Shown here piece after piece: positions 7,334-16,334 of a stretch of DNA of 64,000 nt; within the stretch, counting starts at the first letter, position 1; each line of letters begins with the position of its first letter. The notes under the pieces are model-generated. The model made no database searches and had not been told where the DNA came from. It saw nothing but the letters and a program-made list of their open reading frames with translations. Source of the DNA: Spirochaetia bacterium (lineage in GTDB: Bacteria > Spirochaetota > Spirochaetia > Treponematales > Treponemataceae); contig JALELH010000066.1 in NCBI GenBank assembly GCA_022768865.1, forward strand, positions 1 to 64,000, written 5' to 3'. A program made the position numbers and the translations under genes.

Positions 7334-7885
7334 TCAGCATGACATTTGCTTTGCAAGGTAAAGGCCTAAGGCGGCACACATAAGGCCGTGGAAATATTCC
7401 CCTGTACCCATCTTCTTTATTACTTCCTTTTTAGGAATCTCCATGTAATCAAGGACTTCATCGTGGTCAAGGTTCTGCCTGCCCGTAAAGTTTAGCTTAT
7501 CTGCAAGGTATACATGGCAATGGTTGGCAAACAAGGCAGGGTTTGGATTCATGGAACCAAGGCACACCAGTTCTTTTGCAGTTGCGCCTGTTTCTTCCAA
7601 AAGCTCTCTTGCAGCTGCCTGCTCCGGCTGTTCCCCCTGGTCTATTACACCGCCTGGGAATTCTATGCTCAGCTTTTCTTCACCATGGCGGAACTGCCTT
7701 ACCATAAGAAAGGCATCGTCCTTTTCTGCAATGACGATTACCCAGTCGTTGCACTGGTTTACGATGTAGTCTCCTTCTATGCCCGCTGCACTTCTGTTAT
7801 GCCTGGAAGTTACTGTAAAGACAGGAGTCTTTAACAGTTCGGTCTTTGAAACACACGTCCACATTAATTCTTCATCTGTTTTCAT
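7334..7885 (-). CDS. Nudix hydrolase, ADP-ribose pyrophosphatase type
   Basis: 183 residues. The full Nudix box lies at about residues 78-100 (GGVIDQGEQ...AARELLEETG), giving the Mg-binding REXXEE core. The preceding FLMVRQFRHGEEKLSIEFPGG is typical of ADP-ribose/nucleoside-diphosphate-sugar pyrophosphatases of the NudF type. Cytoplasmic housecleaning enzyme. It lies 21 nt downstream of glmS on the same strand and is probably cotranscribed; no clear Shine-Dalgarno precedes the ATG. Substrate is inferred from the family only. Confidence 0.88.
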   Translation of the reverse strand: MKTDEELMWTCVSKTELLKTPVFTVTSRHNRSAAGIEGDYIVNQCNDWVIVIAEKDDAFLMVRQFRHGEEKLSIEFPGGVIDQGEQPEQAAARELLEETGATAKELVCLGSMNPNPALFANHCHVYLADKLNFTGRQNLDHDEVLDYMEIPKKEVIKKMGTGEYFHGLMCAALGLYLAKQMSC

Positions 7886-7906
7886 GGCAGCTTCTTTTAT
7901 TGTCTT

Positions 7907-9748
7907 TTATTCAACTGTAACTGACTTTGCAAGGTTTCTTGGCTTGTCAGGGTCAATTCCGCGCAGGACTGCACAGTAATAGGCAATGAGCTGTCCCGGA
8001 ATAATTGCAAGCATGGATTCAAACAGGGTGTCTGTTTCAGGAACCGTTACAATGTTGTCGGCAGAATCAGAGAATGAATTTCTTGTATCCTGTGTAATCA
8101 AAAGGGATGTTGCACCGCGTGTCTTTACTTCCTTTATGTTGCTTGAAAGCTTTTCGTAAAGTTCCGGCACTGTTGCAAGGGCAATTACTAAGGTAGACTT
8201 GTCTATAAGGGCAATTGGTCCGTGCTTAAGTTCGCCTGCGGCAAATGCTTCTGAATGCATGTAGCTTACTTCCTTTAATTTAAGTGCGCATTCAAGGGAA
8301 GATGCACTGTCAAAAAGGCGGCCAATAAAGAATACCTTGTCCTTGTTGTAGTTTTGTGCAACAAACTTCTGCACAACTGCCTTATTGTCCAATATTGTCT
8401 GAACCTTTGCAGGGATGGTTGTAAGTTCTGCAAGCAGGCGGCGGTATTCAGTTTCTTCCATTATATTGTGGATTTTGGCCATCTTAAGTGCAAGCAGGTA
8501 AAGGCACATAAGCTGTGTTGAATAGGCCTTTGTAGAAGCTACGGCGATTTCCGGTCCTGCCCAGGTATAGACAACATCATCTGCTTCGCGGCTTACTGTT
8601 GAACCTACGCAGTTTGTAATGGCAATTACGTGGGCACCGTTCTTTTTGGCAAGGCGCATGGCGGCAAGGGTATCTGCAGTTTCGCCTGACTGTGAAATTA
8701 CAATGAAGATGTCGTCCTTTTTAAGGATTGGGTTTCTGTAGCGGAACTCTGATGCAACGTCAACGGCTACAGGTATGCGTGCAAGCTGTTCAAAAACATA
8801 TTTGCCTACAACGCCTGCATGGTATGCTGTTCCGCATGCCGTAATTACTACGCGCTTTGCGTTTTTCCATTCATCGTTAAAGTCTATTTCTTCAAAGTTA
8901 ATGTCTACAGGAACATTGCCTTCCATAACAAGGCGTGGCCTTAATGTATCGTTTAATGCCTTTGGCTGTTCAAAGATTTCCTTAAGCATGAAGTGTTCGT
9001 AGCCGTTCTTTTCTGCTGCCGAAACATCCCAGTCCACATGGAAAGGCTGGCGTACAACACGGTTCATGTTTTCGTCAAAGAGATCTACATGGTCTTTGTA
9101 AAGGACTGCCATTTCATTCTGTTCAAGGAAGATAACTTCACGTGTATGTTCCAGAACTGCAGGAACATCACTGGCAATAAAGTTTTCGTCTTTGCCAAGT
9201 CCTACAATTAAAGGGCTTTCCTTGCGTACGGCAACAATTCTGTCAGGAAAATCCTTGCAGACAACGCCCAGTGCATAGCTGCCTTCTATCTTTCTGGAAG
9301 TCAGATATACTGCCTTTGCAATGTCTTTTGTTTCTGCATAGTAATGGTCAACCAGGTGTGCTACAACTTCACTGTCTGTTTCGCTTTTAAAGACAATGCC
9401 CTGTGCCTGAAGCCATGCCTTAAGCTTAACATAGTTTTCTATTATTCCATTATGAACTACGGCTATGGTTCCGTCTGCATTTAAATGAGGGTGAGCATTT
9501 ATGTCGCTTGGTTCGCCGTGAGTTGCCCATCTTGTATGTCCTATTCCCATAGAACCCTTTACAATTTCTTTAGCAACTTTTTCTTCAAGAACTTTAAGTG
9601 CACCCTTTACTTTGCGCACGATTATATTCTGTCCGTCAAACACGGCAAGACCGGCACTATCGTATCCGCGGTATTCAAGTTTTTTAAGAGCGTTTACGAT
9701 TACAGGAGTTGCGTCCTTATTTCCGATATATCCTACGATTCCACACAT
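7907..9748 (-). CDS. glmS: Glutamine--fructose-6-phosphate aminotransferase (isomerizing)
   Basis: 613 residues, standard length. It makes glucosamine-6-phosphate from fructose-6-phosphate and glutamine, the first step of UDP-GlcNAc synthesis. Seen: catalytic Cys after the initiator Met (MCGIVGYIG), GHTRWATHG, VHNGIIENY, SETDSEV, then two SIS domains with SQSGETADT and the conserved C-terminus AKSVTVE. The start at 9748 is fixed by the need for Cys at position 2; longer in-frame starts upstream are wrong. The leader holds a hairpin (9798-9826). I see no glmS ribozyme. Upstream of and likely cotranscribed with the nudix gene. Confidence 0.97.
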   Translation of the reverse strand: MCGIVGYIGNKDATPVIVNALKKLEYRGYDSAGLAVFDGQNIIVRKVKGALKVLEEKVAKEIVKGSMGIGHTRWATHGEPSDINAHPHLNADGTIAVVHNGIIENYVKLKAWLQAQGIVFKSETDSEVVAHLVDHYYAETKDIAKAVYLTSRKIEGSYALGVVCKDFPDRIVAVRKESPLIVGLGKDENFIASDVPAVLEHTREVIFLEQNEMAVLYKDHVDLFDENMNRVVRQPFHVDWDVSAAEKNGYEHFMLKEIFEQPKALNDTLRPRLVMEGNVPVDINFEEIDFNDEWKNAKRVVITACGTAYHAGVVGKYVFEQLARIPVAVDVASEFRYRNPILKKDDIFIVISQSGETADTLAAMRLAKKNGAHVIAITNCVGSTVSREADDVVYTWAGPEIAVASTKAYSTQLMCLYLLALKMAKIHNIMEETEYRRLLAELTTIPAKVQTILDNKAVVQKFVAQNYNKDKVFFIGRLFDSASSLECALKLKEVSYMHSEAFAAGELKHGPIALIDKSTLVIALATVPELYEKLSSNIKEVKTRGATSLLITQDTRNSFSDSADNIVTVPETDTLFESMLAIIPGQLIAYYCAVLRGIDPDKPRNLAKSVTVE

Positions 9749-9797
9749 GTCATAAAGTTTACAGTAAATGCAAAATAAATAAAAGTAAGGCTTGGCA

Positions 9798-9826
9798 TTC
9801 TGAAAATGCACAGCATTTGTTCAGAA
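9798..9826. repeat. Hairpin upstream of glmS
   Basis: TTCTGA-AAATGC pairs with GCATTT-TCAGAA, with a 2-nt bulge. It lies 50-80 nt upstream of the glmS start on the opposite strand. It could be a leader structure, or part of the repeat-rich spacer that also holds the 28-nt hairpin at 9851-9878. Confidence 0.5.
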
Positions 9827-9850
9827 TCTGCATTCCCTTATGCAATTACA

Positions 9851-9878
9851 GCAGATCCTGACCTGCGTCAGGATGACA
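9851..9878 (+). repeat. 28-nt hairpin repeat, copy A
   Basis: TCCTGAC-CTGC-GTCAGGA hairpin within a 28-nt unit beginning GCAGATCC. A second copy lies in reverse orientation at 60293-60320. The copies differ at only two positions, and these form a base pair (C-G here, T-A there). Confidence 0.75.
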
Positions 9879-9891
9879 TTTTTTGGCAACC

Positions 9892-9920
9892 CTGACGTGT
9901 TTATTTTCTCTTATTATGAT
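9892..9920 (+). promoter_or_regulatory. Promoter with -10 six nt before the start codon
   Basis: CTGACG (9892-9897), a 17-nt spacer, then TATGAT (9915-9920). The ATG at 9927 follows after 6 nt, so a leaderless or near-leaderless transcript is predicted. No Shine-Dalgarno is present. Confidence 0.55.
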
Positions 9921-9926
9921 AATATT

Positions 9927-11156
9927 ATGGAAATGAAGAAAAAGTTCCGTGCAATGATTTTTGCTTTCTCCTGCCTTGCATTTTGCCTGAGTGTAAATTT
10001 ACTGCACGCCGCTACAATTGAAGATGCCCGGTCCAGAATCCAGACTATAGAAACCTACAAGCTTATCCTTGCTTCCGGCAATAAGGATTATGTTTTTACG
10101 CAGGCAGAAAGTTCGGCAATAAAGTCCATGTATGCAGAACTTGAAAACGACTCCTATACTGTTTCTACAAGAGACGGCTCCTTAAAAATGCTGATTGACG
10201 AATATAATGTTGAAGACACTTTCTGGCCTGTAACCATTTCCGGTGTTTTTTTTGATGACCACGTAAAGATAAACAAAGACGTTGAACTTCTTTATTCAAC
10301 CTTAATGGAACGCCGCTATGTTCCGGAAAAGGATATGGCAGACTATCAGAGAAGGGACTATGAATATTACGTTATGGACTATGAGTCAAAAATCCGCAGC
10401 GGAGAAACAATTTTCTATGCAGAAATTCATTTTAAGATACAGCGGTGGCTTAAGGCATCTCAATACAGGTTTGTGCCGGAAGAGCTTGTATTTTACAAGA
10501 TTGCAAAACAGGACAGAAAAATAGATACCATAAGGGATCTGCCGCCTGTTGTCTGGTTCTATAAGCCTGAAATTGAATACAGGACAAAAAGAGAAATTGA
10601 CCAGGATGTTCAGAAAATAAAGCAAATACTTTATGCAGAATCTAAAGGCCCGCAGGAAGAAGAACAGGAACCTTATAGTGAAAAAGAAGAATACAAAGGC
10701 AGGCGTGCCATTTATTTTACCCTTGATACTTTCCGAAACTATGATGATGAAGACGATTTGCATTCTTCTGAAAATTCAGAAACAGACCTCAGCAGTTTTG
10801 ATGCTGTCCTTACATTTGGCTTAGGCAGCTATGCTTTTGCAGGCCTTGATTTATGTTTTGATTTAAACGAGCAGAACCAGAAAACAGTTTATTCTTTCGG
10901 CTGCCTTTTTGGAGCAAATATTGAAGTGTTAAATTTCTTCCGGCCTTATATTCAGACAGGAGCAGGCGTGCGCACAGACGACAGGTTTGTGCTAAAGGCA
11001 GGTGCAGGCTTAGATATAATGATCGGTCACATGCTTATTACGGGCAGTTACAATTACGTCTGGAACAATGCTTTTTCTTCTGATCAGACAAAATCTTCGG
11101 ACAGGGAAAACAAAAGGTATAATTCAGTTTCTGTCGGATGTGGCCTTACCTGGTAA
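9927..11156 (+). CDS. Exported protein with C-terminal outer-membrane-barrel-like region
   Basis: 409 residues from the ATG at 9927; a second in-frame ATG lies two codons later. Signal peptide: MKKKFRAMIF...LLHAA. The middle (about 40-260) is soluble-looking and charged. An acidic linker (EEEQEPYSEKEEY) follows. The last ~120 residues alternate hydrophobic and polar positions in beta strands (FGLGSYAFAGLDL, LFGANIEVLNF, YNSVSVGCGLTW) and end in Trp, like an outer-membrane barrel or barrel fragment. No homologous function recognised. It is flanked by glmS (divergent) and nth (convergent). Confidence 0.75.
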   Translation: MEMKKKFRAMIFAFSCLAFCLSVNLLHAATIEDARSRIQTIETYKLILASGNKDYVFTQAESSAIKSMYAELENDSYTVSTRDGSLKMLIDEYNVEDTFWPVTISGVFFDDHVKINKDVELLYSTLMERRYVPEKDMADYQRRDYEYYVMDYESKIRSGETIFYAEIHFKIQRWLKASQYRFVPEELVFYKIAKQDRKIDTIRDLPPVVWFYKPEIEYRTKREIDQDVQKIKQILYAESKGPQEEEQEPYSEKEEYKGRRAIYFTLDTFRNYDDEDDLHSSENSETDLSSFDAVLTFGLGSYAFAGLDLCFDLNEQNQKTVYSFGCLFGANIEVLNFFRPYIQTGAGVRTDDRFVLKAGAGLDIMIGHMLITGSYNYVWNNAFSSDQTKSSDRENKRYNSVSVGCGLTW

Positions 11157-11162
11157 AGATAT

Positions 11163-11789
11163 TTACTTTTTAATCGACGGGCATAAAGAAGCAAGAGGGC
11201 ATTCATTGCATGCAGGATTTCTTGCTGTGCATACGTAACGGCCATGGAGCAGAATCCAGTGATGTGCATTAAGTGCAAATTCTTCAGGCACGATTTTAAG
11301 CAAATCCTTTTCTACTTCTAGAGGTGTCTTGCCGGAACTTAAGCCAAGCCTGTTTGCAACCCTGAACACGTGGGTGTCTACAGGCATTGTCGGTTTTTTA
11401 AACCATACATTTAAAACTACATTGGCGGTCTTTCTGCCTACGCCAGGTAGCGTTACAAGCTGTTCAAGATTTTCAGGAACAGTTGAATTGAATTTTTCTA
11501 TCAGGGCTTTGCTTAATTCTATTACGTGCTTTGATTTATTTTTATAAAGGCCTATGGATTTTATATAAGGAATTAATTTTTCCTGCCCAAGCATGACCAT
11601 TTTTTCCGGAGTGTCTGCAGTCTGGAAAAGTTCCCTTGTGGCAAGGTTTACGCTTTTGTCCGTAGCCTGTGCAGAAAGGACTACAGCAACAAGGAGCGTG
11701 TAAGCGGAAGTAAAGTTAAGCTCAGGAAGAGGATTAGGGTTCTCTTCCTGAAGCTTTATAAATATTTTTCTTACTTTGTCTGCATGCAT
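11163..11789 (-). CDS. nth: Endonuclease III, base-excision repair
   Basis: 208 residues. Bifunctional DNA glycosylase/AP lyase removing oxidised pyrimidines. Seen: [10 protein letters not shown], the helix-hairpin-helix [14 protein letters not shown] with catalytic Lys, [14 protein letters not shown] with catalytic Asp, and a C-terminal 4Fe-4S Cys ladder C-X6-C-X2-C-X5-C ([17 protein letters not shown]). The start at 11789 ([10 protein letters not shown]) matches the family N-terminus; a longer frame from 11825 adds a basic stretch inside metK. It overlaps the end of metK by 19 nt and is probably cotranscribed with it. Confidence 0.95.
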   Translation of the reverse strand: MHADKVRKIFIKLQEENPNPLPELNFTSAYTLLVAVVLSAQATDKSVNLATRELFQTADTPEKMVMLGQEKLIPYIKSIGLYKNKSKHVIELSKALIEKFNSTVPENLEQLVTLPGVGRKTANVVLNVWFKKPTMPVDTHVFRVANRLGLSSGKTPLEVEKDLLKIVPEEFALNAHHWILLHGRYVCTARNPACNECPLASLCPSIKK

Positions 11790-12958
11790 TCTTTTAATGC
11801 TTCTACTTTGTCTGTCTGTTCCCATGGGAATTCTTTTCTGCCGAAATGTCCGTAAGCAGCAGTTGCAGAATAAATAGGACGTTTCAGGTTAAGCGTTTCT
11901 ACAATTCCTGACGGAGTACAGTCAAAGGTTTTCTTTACGGCTTCTACAATCTTTTCTATAGGGAACTTTTCCGTGCCAAAGGTATCTACCATAATTGAAA
12001 CAGGATATGGAACGCCAATTGCATAGGCAAGCTGAACTTCTGCACGGTCTGCAAGTCCTGCTGCTACAATATTCTTTGCAATGTAGCGTGCCATATATGC
12101 TGCAGAGCGATCTACCTTTGAAGGGTCTTTTCCGCTGAATGCACCACCGCCATGACGGCCCATTCCGCCGTAAGTATCTACAATAATCTTTCGTCCTGTA
12201 AGGCCTGCATCACCATGTGGTCCGCCTGTTACAAAACGACCTGTAGGGTTTATATAGAACTTTGTGTTTTTATCAAGAAGTCCTGTAGGTTCAAGAACAG
12301 GCTTAACTATCTGTTCAATGATTGTCTTTTCAATTTCTGCGTATTCAACTTCAGGTGCATGCTGATGGCTTACAACAACAGTATCAATCCGGACAGGCTT
12401 AAAACCTTCGTATTCAATTGTTACCTGAGATTTTGCATCCGGCCTGAGCCACTTGATTTTCCCGCTTTTACGGAGTTCTGCTGCCTTAAGCAATATTTTG
12501 TGGGAATACATTACAGGTGCCGGCATAAGTTCCGGTGTTTCATTGCAGGCAAAGCCAAACATCATGCCCTGGTCTCCTGCACCCTGCTGGCCCTTAAACT
12601 TTTCCAGCCCTGTTCCTGAAACACCCTGATTAATATCCGGTGACTGTGTATGGATTGCATTTAACACAGACATGGAATCGCAGTCAAGTCCAAATGATGC
12701 ATCTGTATAACCGATTTTTCTTGCTGTTTCGCGGGCAATTTTCTGAATGTCTAAGACTGCTTTAGTTGTAATTTCACCGCCAACTAAGACCATACCTGTT
12801 GTTGTAAAAGTTTCGCATGCTACATGGCTTTCCGGGTCCTGACGCAAACATTCATCAAGAACTGCATCTGAAATCTGATCTGCAACTTTGTCCGGGTGAC
12901 CTTCACCTACTGATTCTGAAGTAAATAAATAATGATTTTTTGAAACGATAGTACTCAA
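11771..12958 (-). CDS. metK: S-adenosylmethionine synthetase, TTG start
   Basis: 395 residues. Makes SAM from methionine and ATP. Seen: [16 protein letters not shown] at the N-terminus, [29 protein letters not shown] and [19 protein letters not shown]. The start is called as TTG at 12956-12958, because AGGAGG (12965-12970) lies exactly 6 nt upstream. A TTG at 12979 lies upstream of that site and would add seven unconserved residues, and no ATG is available. A promoter is visible at 13028-13056, and the leader holds a small AACGC/GCGTT stem. No SAM riboswitch was recognised. Confidence 0.96.
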   Translation of the reverse strand: MSTIVSKNHYLFTSESVGEGHPDKVADQISDAVLDECLRQDPESHVACETFTTTGMVLVGGEITTKAVLDIQKIARETARKIGYTDASFGLDCDSMSVLNAIHTQSPDINQGVSGTGLEKFKGQQGAGDQGMMFGFACNETPELMPAPVMYSHKILLKAAELRKSGKIKWLRPDAKSQVTIEYEGFKPVRIDTVVVSHQHAPEVEYAEIEKTIIEQIVKPVLEPTGLLDKNTKFYINPTGRFVTGGPHGDAGLTGRKIIVDTYGGMGRHGGGAFSGKDPSKVDRSAAYMARYIAKNIVAAGLADRAEVQLAYAIGVPYPVSIMVDTFGTEKFPIEKIVEAVKKTFDCTPSGIVETLNLKRPIYSATAAYGHFGRKEFPWEQTDKVEALKECMQTK

Positions 12959-13027
12959 AACGAGCCTCCTGTTTAGCAATTAACGCCTGCAATTTGGATG
13001 TAAATCAGCGTTGAGATATGTGAATAA

Positions 13028-13056
13028 AATATAATGAATTCCATTTACAATGGCAA
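13028..13056 (-). promoter_or_regulatory. metK promoter
   Basis: On the minus strand TTGCCA (13051-13056), a 17-nt spacer and TATATT (13028-13033). The predicted leader is about 60 nt and contains a short stem between 12982-12986 and 13008-13012, upstream of the AGGAGG. Confidence 0.65.
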
Positions 13057-13155
13057 TATACTGATAACTGCCATTATGAGGTAATAAATAGTCAAAACTA
13101 AAAATTCTATTATGGAAATTTAATTTTTTGTATAAATATAAATAAACGTGTTCCC

Positions 13156-13185
13156 TTATTGTATTTTTTATTTAAACGCTATAAT
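13156..13185 (+). promoter_or_regulatory. Promoter of the CBM48 gene
   Basis: TTATTG (13156-13161), an 18-nt spacer and a perfect TATAAT (13180-13185). The leader of about 50 nt ends in a clear Shine-Dalgarno (CAGGAG) before the ATG at 13243. Confidence 0.6.
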
Positions 13186-13242
13186 ATTGAGGATACATTC
13201 AGACTAAAGTGAACCTTTTATTTAATTAAACAGGAGAAGACA

Positions 13243-13560
13243 ATGTCACTTAAGAAAACTTATTCAAAGGACAAGAAGACTTGCACAGTAACTTTTACTG
13301 TTAAGGCAAATGAAACACACGGCGCAGAAAAAATTACTCTTGCAGGTGATTTTAACAGCTGGAGCAGCACAGACACACCACTTACAAAAGGTAAGGATGG
13401 TTCATTCTCTGCAAAGGTAAAACTTGAACAAGGTAAGGAGTATCAGTTCCGTTATCTTCTTGATGGAAAGAACTGGGAAAATGACTGGGAAGCAGATAAA
13501 TACATTCCTGCACCATTCAGCCACACAGACAATTCCGTTGTTATCTGCGAACAGAAATAA
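13243..13560 (+). CDS. Stand-alone CBM48/glycogen-binding-like domain protein
   Basis: 105 residues, consisting almost entirely of one immunoglobulin-like carbohydrate-binding module of the isoamylase-N/AMPK-beta type. Seen: ITLAGDFNSWSS, PLTKGKDGSFSAKVKL, EYQFRYLLDGKNWENDWEADKYIPAPF, NSVV. Normally this module is fused to glycogen-branching or debranching enzymes; here no catalytic domain is attached. Strong AGGAGA ribosome site and its own promoter. No signal peptide, so it should be cytoplasmic. Possibly a glycogen-binding adaptor or regulator (inference). Ends at a terminator (13581-13620). Confidence 0.88.
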   Translation: MSLKKTYSKDKKTCTVTFTVKANETHGAEKITLAGDFNSWSSTDTPLTKGKDGSFSAKVKLEQGKEYQFRYLLDGKNWENDWEADKYIPAPFSHTDNSVVICEQK

Positions 13561-13580
13561 TTGGGACAGCCCACTGCAAT

Positions 13581-13620
13581 AAAAAAGCCTGCTGTTTGAT
13601 ACATACAGGCTCTTTTATTT
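13581..13620. terminator. Intrinsic terminator between convergent genes
   Basis: AGCCTG (13586-13591) pairs with CAGGCT (13606-13611), with T-rich sequence after it and an A tract before it. It can act on the CBM48 gene and on the minus-strand ABC ATPase gene. Confidence 0.75.
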
Positions 13621-13628
13621 TAAAACAT

Positions 13629-15212
13629 TTATTGTTCAATAATCTTATACATAGGTTCTTCTCCCGGATGAAGTTCAAGAATGTGTTTTTCGCATAGCAG
13701 AACTTCTGACGGATCGTGTGTAACATGAAGCAGGGTCGTCGTTCCTGTTTCTGCTACGGTTTCAAGAAGGTCCAGTATTTTCTGGCGATAGTCTGCATCA
13801 AGTCCGTGGCATGGTTCATCTAAAATTAAAACCCTCGGAGACTTTACTGCAGCACGAAGAATTAAAATGGCACGCTGTTCGCCATAACTTAAATTTCCAA
13901 AGGATTCGTTTTCCCGGCCTGCAAAGCCTGCAAGCTTAAGCCAAAGTTTAGCAAGGGCAATTTCAAAATCTGTTGCCGTCTGGTAAAGCCCTATGCTGTC
14001 ATGAAAACCTGAAATAATTACATTCTGAAGTGAAGTTCCCCCAACCATTCTGTATTCAACATGAAGACGGTAACTTACAATTCCGAGATGACGCTTAATG
14101 TCCCAGATTGTTTCTCCGCTTCCACGCCGTTTGCCAAACAGGTAAACAGGCTCGCGGAATACCTGCATGTTGTCTCCCGTAATAAGTTCCATAATTGTTG
14201 TCTTTCCGCTGCCGTTTGGACCGCGCACTAAATAATGCTGTCCTTTTTTAACTTCCCATTTTAAATCGACTAAAACACGATGGTCATCCCAACCTACATT
14301 TACATTGTCAAATTTAATAAGGCTGTCCGGAACTTCAACTGAATTTATGTCCGCAGAAATTGCCTTGCTTTCGTTGCGGATTTTTTCAAGTTCAGCAAGG
14401 AAGGCTTCCTTTTCTGACTGACGCCTGAGGGCCTTTTCTTCTTCCTGTTTTTTTATAAGATCTTCGTAATCCTTTCTGTTTCCGCAGAAAGAAATTTTTT
14501 TATCTTTAAATTCTACAACTTTGTTTATGGAATCCGGTATTTCGTGAAAACGTTCCATGCAAAGAATGACATTAGGGAACGGACTTTCTTTTTCTGAAAG
14601 CTGTTTTGAAACAATGGTTGTAAAAAACTCCAGAAGAATTTTTCTGGATTCTGCATCAAGGCCAGCAAATGGATCACTTAAAATTAAAAGCCTGCACCCT
14701 GATAAAAGTGCACGGCATAAAAGCGTTCTGCGGATTTCGCCTGTAGACATGTAGCGCAAACCGCGGTCCAGGATTTTTTCTACGCCACAGAGTTTTACTT
14801 CTGCCATTGTTTCAAGGCGTCTGGCAATTTCAGGCAGCGGTGCATTTTTTTTACTGGAGCCACCAAGAACTTCTGCAATGTAAGCGCGGCCTGTCCTGCC
14901 TATGTCTTCTTTGTCCATGTAATCAGTTTCGTCACGGCTTCTTTCTTCTTCTATTAAAGCAGAGGCTTCTTCTAAAGAAACTATGGCGGCATTATTTTCA
15001 AAGCAATTGTAGTATTCAGAATTGCCTTCTGAGTTTTTTGCAAAGTCAAGCTGACCTGCAAGTGCCTTTATAAAATCTGCCTTTCCGCTGCCGTTTGGTC
15101 CTGTTACAAGCCAGGCTTCTCCTTTTTTAAATTCCCAGTTTATTTCCTGCAGGAATGTTTTGGTTTTATTCTGAATCCTGCAATTTTTTATTGTAATTAA
15201 ATTTTCTGACAT
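13629..15212 (-). CDS. ModF-like tandem ABC ATPase with a degenerate first domain
   Basis: 527 residues, two ATPase domains and no membrane segment, resembling ModF/PhrA (LEEASALIEEERSRDETDYMD is a ModF-like feature). Domain 1: GPNGSGKADF (Walker A Ser/Thr replaced by Ala), signature MSTGE, Walker B LLILSDPFAGLD where the usual DE is SD. Domain 2: GPNGSGKTTI, signature LSYGEQ, VLILDEPCHGLD and a switch His in HVTHD, all canonical. So domain 2 is probably the active ATPase and domain 1 weak or structural. Role unclear; ModF is loosely linked to molybdate transport and PhrA to photorepair, but neither partner is present. Shine-Dalgarno AAGGTG. Confidence 0.85.
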   Translation of the reverse strand: MSENLITIKNCRIQNKTKTFLQEINWEFKKGEAWLVTGPNGSGKADFIKALAGQLDFAKNSEGNSEYYNCFENNAAIVSLEEASALIEEERSRDETDYMDKEDIGRTGRAYIAEVLGGSSKKNAPLPEIARRLETMAEVKLCGVEKILDRGLRYMSTGEIRRTLLCRALLSGCRLLILSDPFAGLDAESRKILLEFFTTIVSKQLSEKESPFPNVILCMERFHEIPDSINKVVEFKDKKISFCGNRKDYEDLIKKQEEEKALRRQSEKEAFLAELEKIRNESKAISADINSVEVPDSLIKFDNVNVGWDDHRVLVDLKWEVKKGQHYLVRGPNGSGKTTIMELITGDNMQVFREPVYLFGKRRGSGETIWDIKRHLGIVSYRLHVEYRMVGGTSLQNVIISGFHDSIGLYQTATDFEIALAKLWLKLAGFAGRENESFGNLSYGEQRAILILRAAVKSPRVLILDEPCHGLDADYRQKILDLLETVAETGTTTLLHVTHDPSEVLLCEKHILELHPGEEPMYKIIEQ

Positions 15213-15401
15213 ATATTCACCTTGAAAAAGATTTTATTTAACTTCTGCAAGTCTACCACTTTGCCATAAAGGAAACAATTACAGCAAAAATTATTGTCCT
15301 CAAATTTTTCTTAAACCTGACATTTACTCTAATTATTTCTTTTAAATGCCGATAATATACTGAAGAATATTGAAATAGATTTTTTTTACGGAGGATACAA
15401 A

Positions 15402-16226
15402 ATGAAAAAAATTACTATATTAACCGCTGCACTTTTTATGACAGGAAGCCTTTTTGCTTTTGACAACGACCTGCTTACTTTTAAAGGAAATCCTGAATCT
15501 TACACAAAAACAGAATATTCAGTCACATCAAGATTCGGGGAATATTTCAGAACACCTTCAATTAAGCATGTCCATAAATTTGTCAACGGACTAAGGATGG
15601 AAACAGTTTCTTACAGCCCGAAAGATGAAGTGCTTGATTCTGTTTCCTATGAATATTCCGACGGCAAAAAGATTCTTGCAGAAGTCAGCAAAGATGCAGC
15701 AGGAAACATTACAAGAAAACTGGTTTATGAATATTCTGCAGACGGAAAACTTAAATCAGAGACAGCTTACAACAGTGCTGATGTTCTTACAGGAAAAAAC
15801 ATTTACAAGTATGAAGCAAACAAAAACATCGAAAGCCTTTACAATGCAGAAGGAAAACTTTTAAGCCGCGTAAATCATATTCTTGAAGACGGAAAAGAAG
15901 TTGAAGTTGACTACTATTTTGGAGATGGAACTCTTTCTCACGCTGAAAAATATTCATATACAGAAAATGGTGATGTTTCAGTAATCGAAAACATTGATTC
16001 TGACGGCAATAAATCAGGCAAAACAGTTTACCGCTACGATGAAAAAGGTGCACTTTCAGAAATTCTGCTTTACGCTTCTGATACAGACATAATTGAACGC
16101 GATATTTATAAAAACAATGCAAAAGGCAATCCTGTAAAAGTAAGCATCTATAGCATTGCTGAAAAATTCGGAACAACTGTAAATGAACTTATTTCAATTA
16201 CAGATTATTCTTACGACGAAAAATAA
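15402..16226 (+). CDS. Exported protein with YD-like beta repeats
   Basis: 274 residues with a clear signal peptide (MKKITILTAA...LFAFD). The body is a run of short repeats of about 20 residues of the type VYEYSADGKLKSET, YKYEANKNIESLYNAEGKLLS, YSYTENGDVSVIE and YRYDEKGALSEI, resembling YD/RHS or MORN-type beta strands. Likely periplasmic or surface exposed. Strong ACGGAGG ribosome site. It stands alone: a hairpin/terminator (16335-16385) follows, and the polyprenyl synthase gene starts beyond it. No specific function recognised. Confidence 0.8.
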   Translation: MKKITILTAALFMTGSLFAFDNDLLTFKGNPESYTKTEYSVTSRFGEYFRTPSIKHVHKFVNGLRMETVSYSPKDEVLDSVSYEYSDGKKILAEVSKDAAGNITRKLVYEYSADGKLKSETAYNSADVLTGKNIYKYEANKNIESLYNAEGKLLSRVNHILEDGKEVEVDYYFGDGTLSHAEKYSYTENGDVSVIENIDSDGNKSGKTVYRYDEKGALSEILLYASDTDIIERDIYKNNAKGNPVKVSIYSIAEKFGTTVNELISITDYSYDEK

Positions 16227-16239
16227 AATTACCTTATTA

Positions 16240-16309
16240 GGTCAAATGTTAATTTATAAAAAATACTATATTTATGGATATAGATTATCCTGAAATCCAA
16301 CATTTGCCC
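16240..16309. repeat. Short element with inverted GGTCAAATGTT ends
   Basis: GGTCAAATGTTAA (16240-16252) and CCAACATTTGCCC (16297-16309) are inverted relative to each other over an 11-nt core. The ~70-bp unit has the same end motif as 987-1035 and 61822-62012. Noncoding. Confidence 0.55.
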
Positions 16310-16334
16310 TGCTATTCTGAATTTTAACACATAA

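Noticed and set aside
9749-9926. glmS ribozyme before glmS
   Set aside because: The leader on the minus strand is short and lacks the ribozyme core; only a hairpin and a repeat are present.
11789-11825. Longer N-terminus for nth
   Set aside because: Extends into metK without a ribosome site, and the added residues are not typical of endonuclease III.
12959-13021. SAM riboswitch upstream of metK
   Set aside because: Only one short stem; none of the known SAM-I, SAM-II, SAM-III or SAM-IV core motifs is visible.
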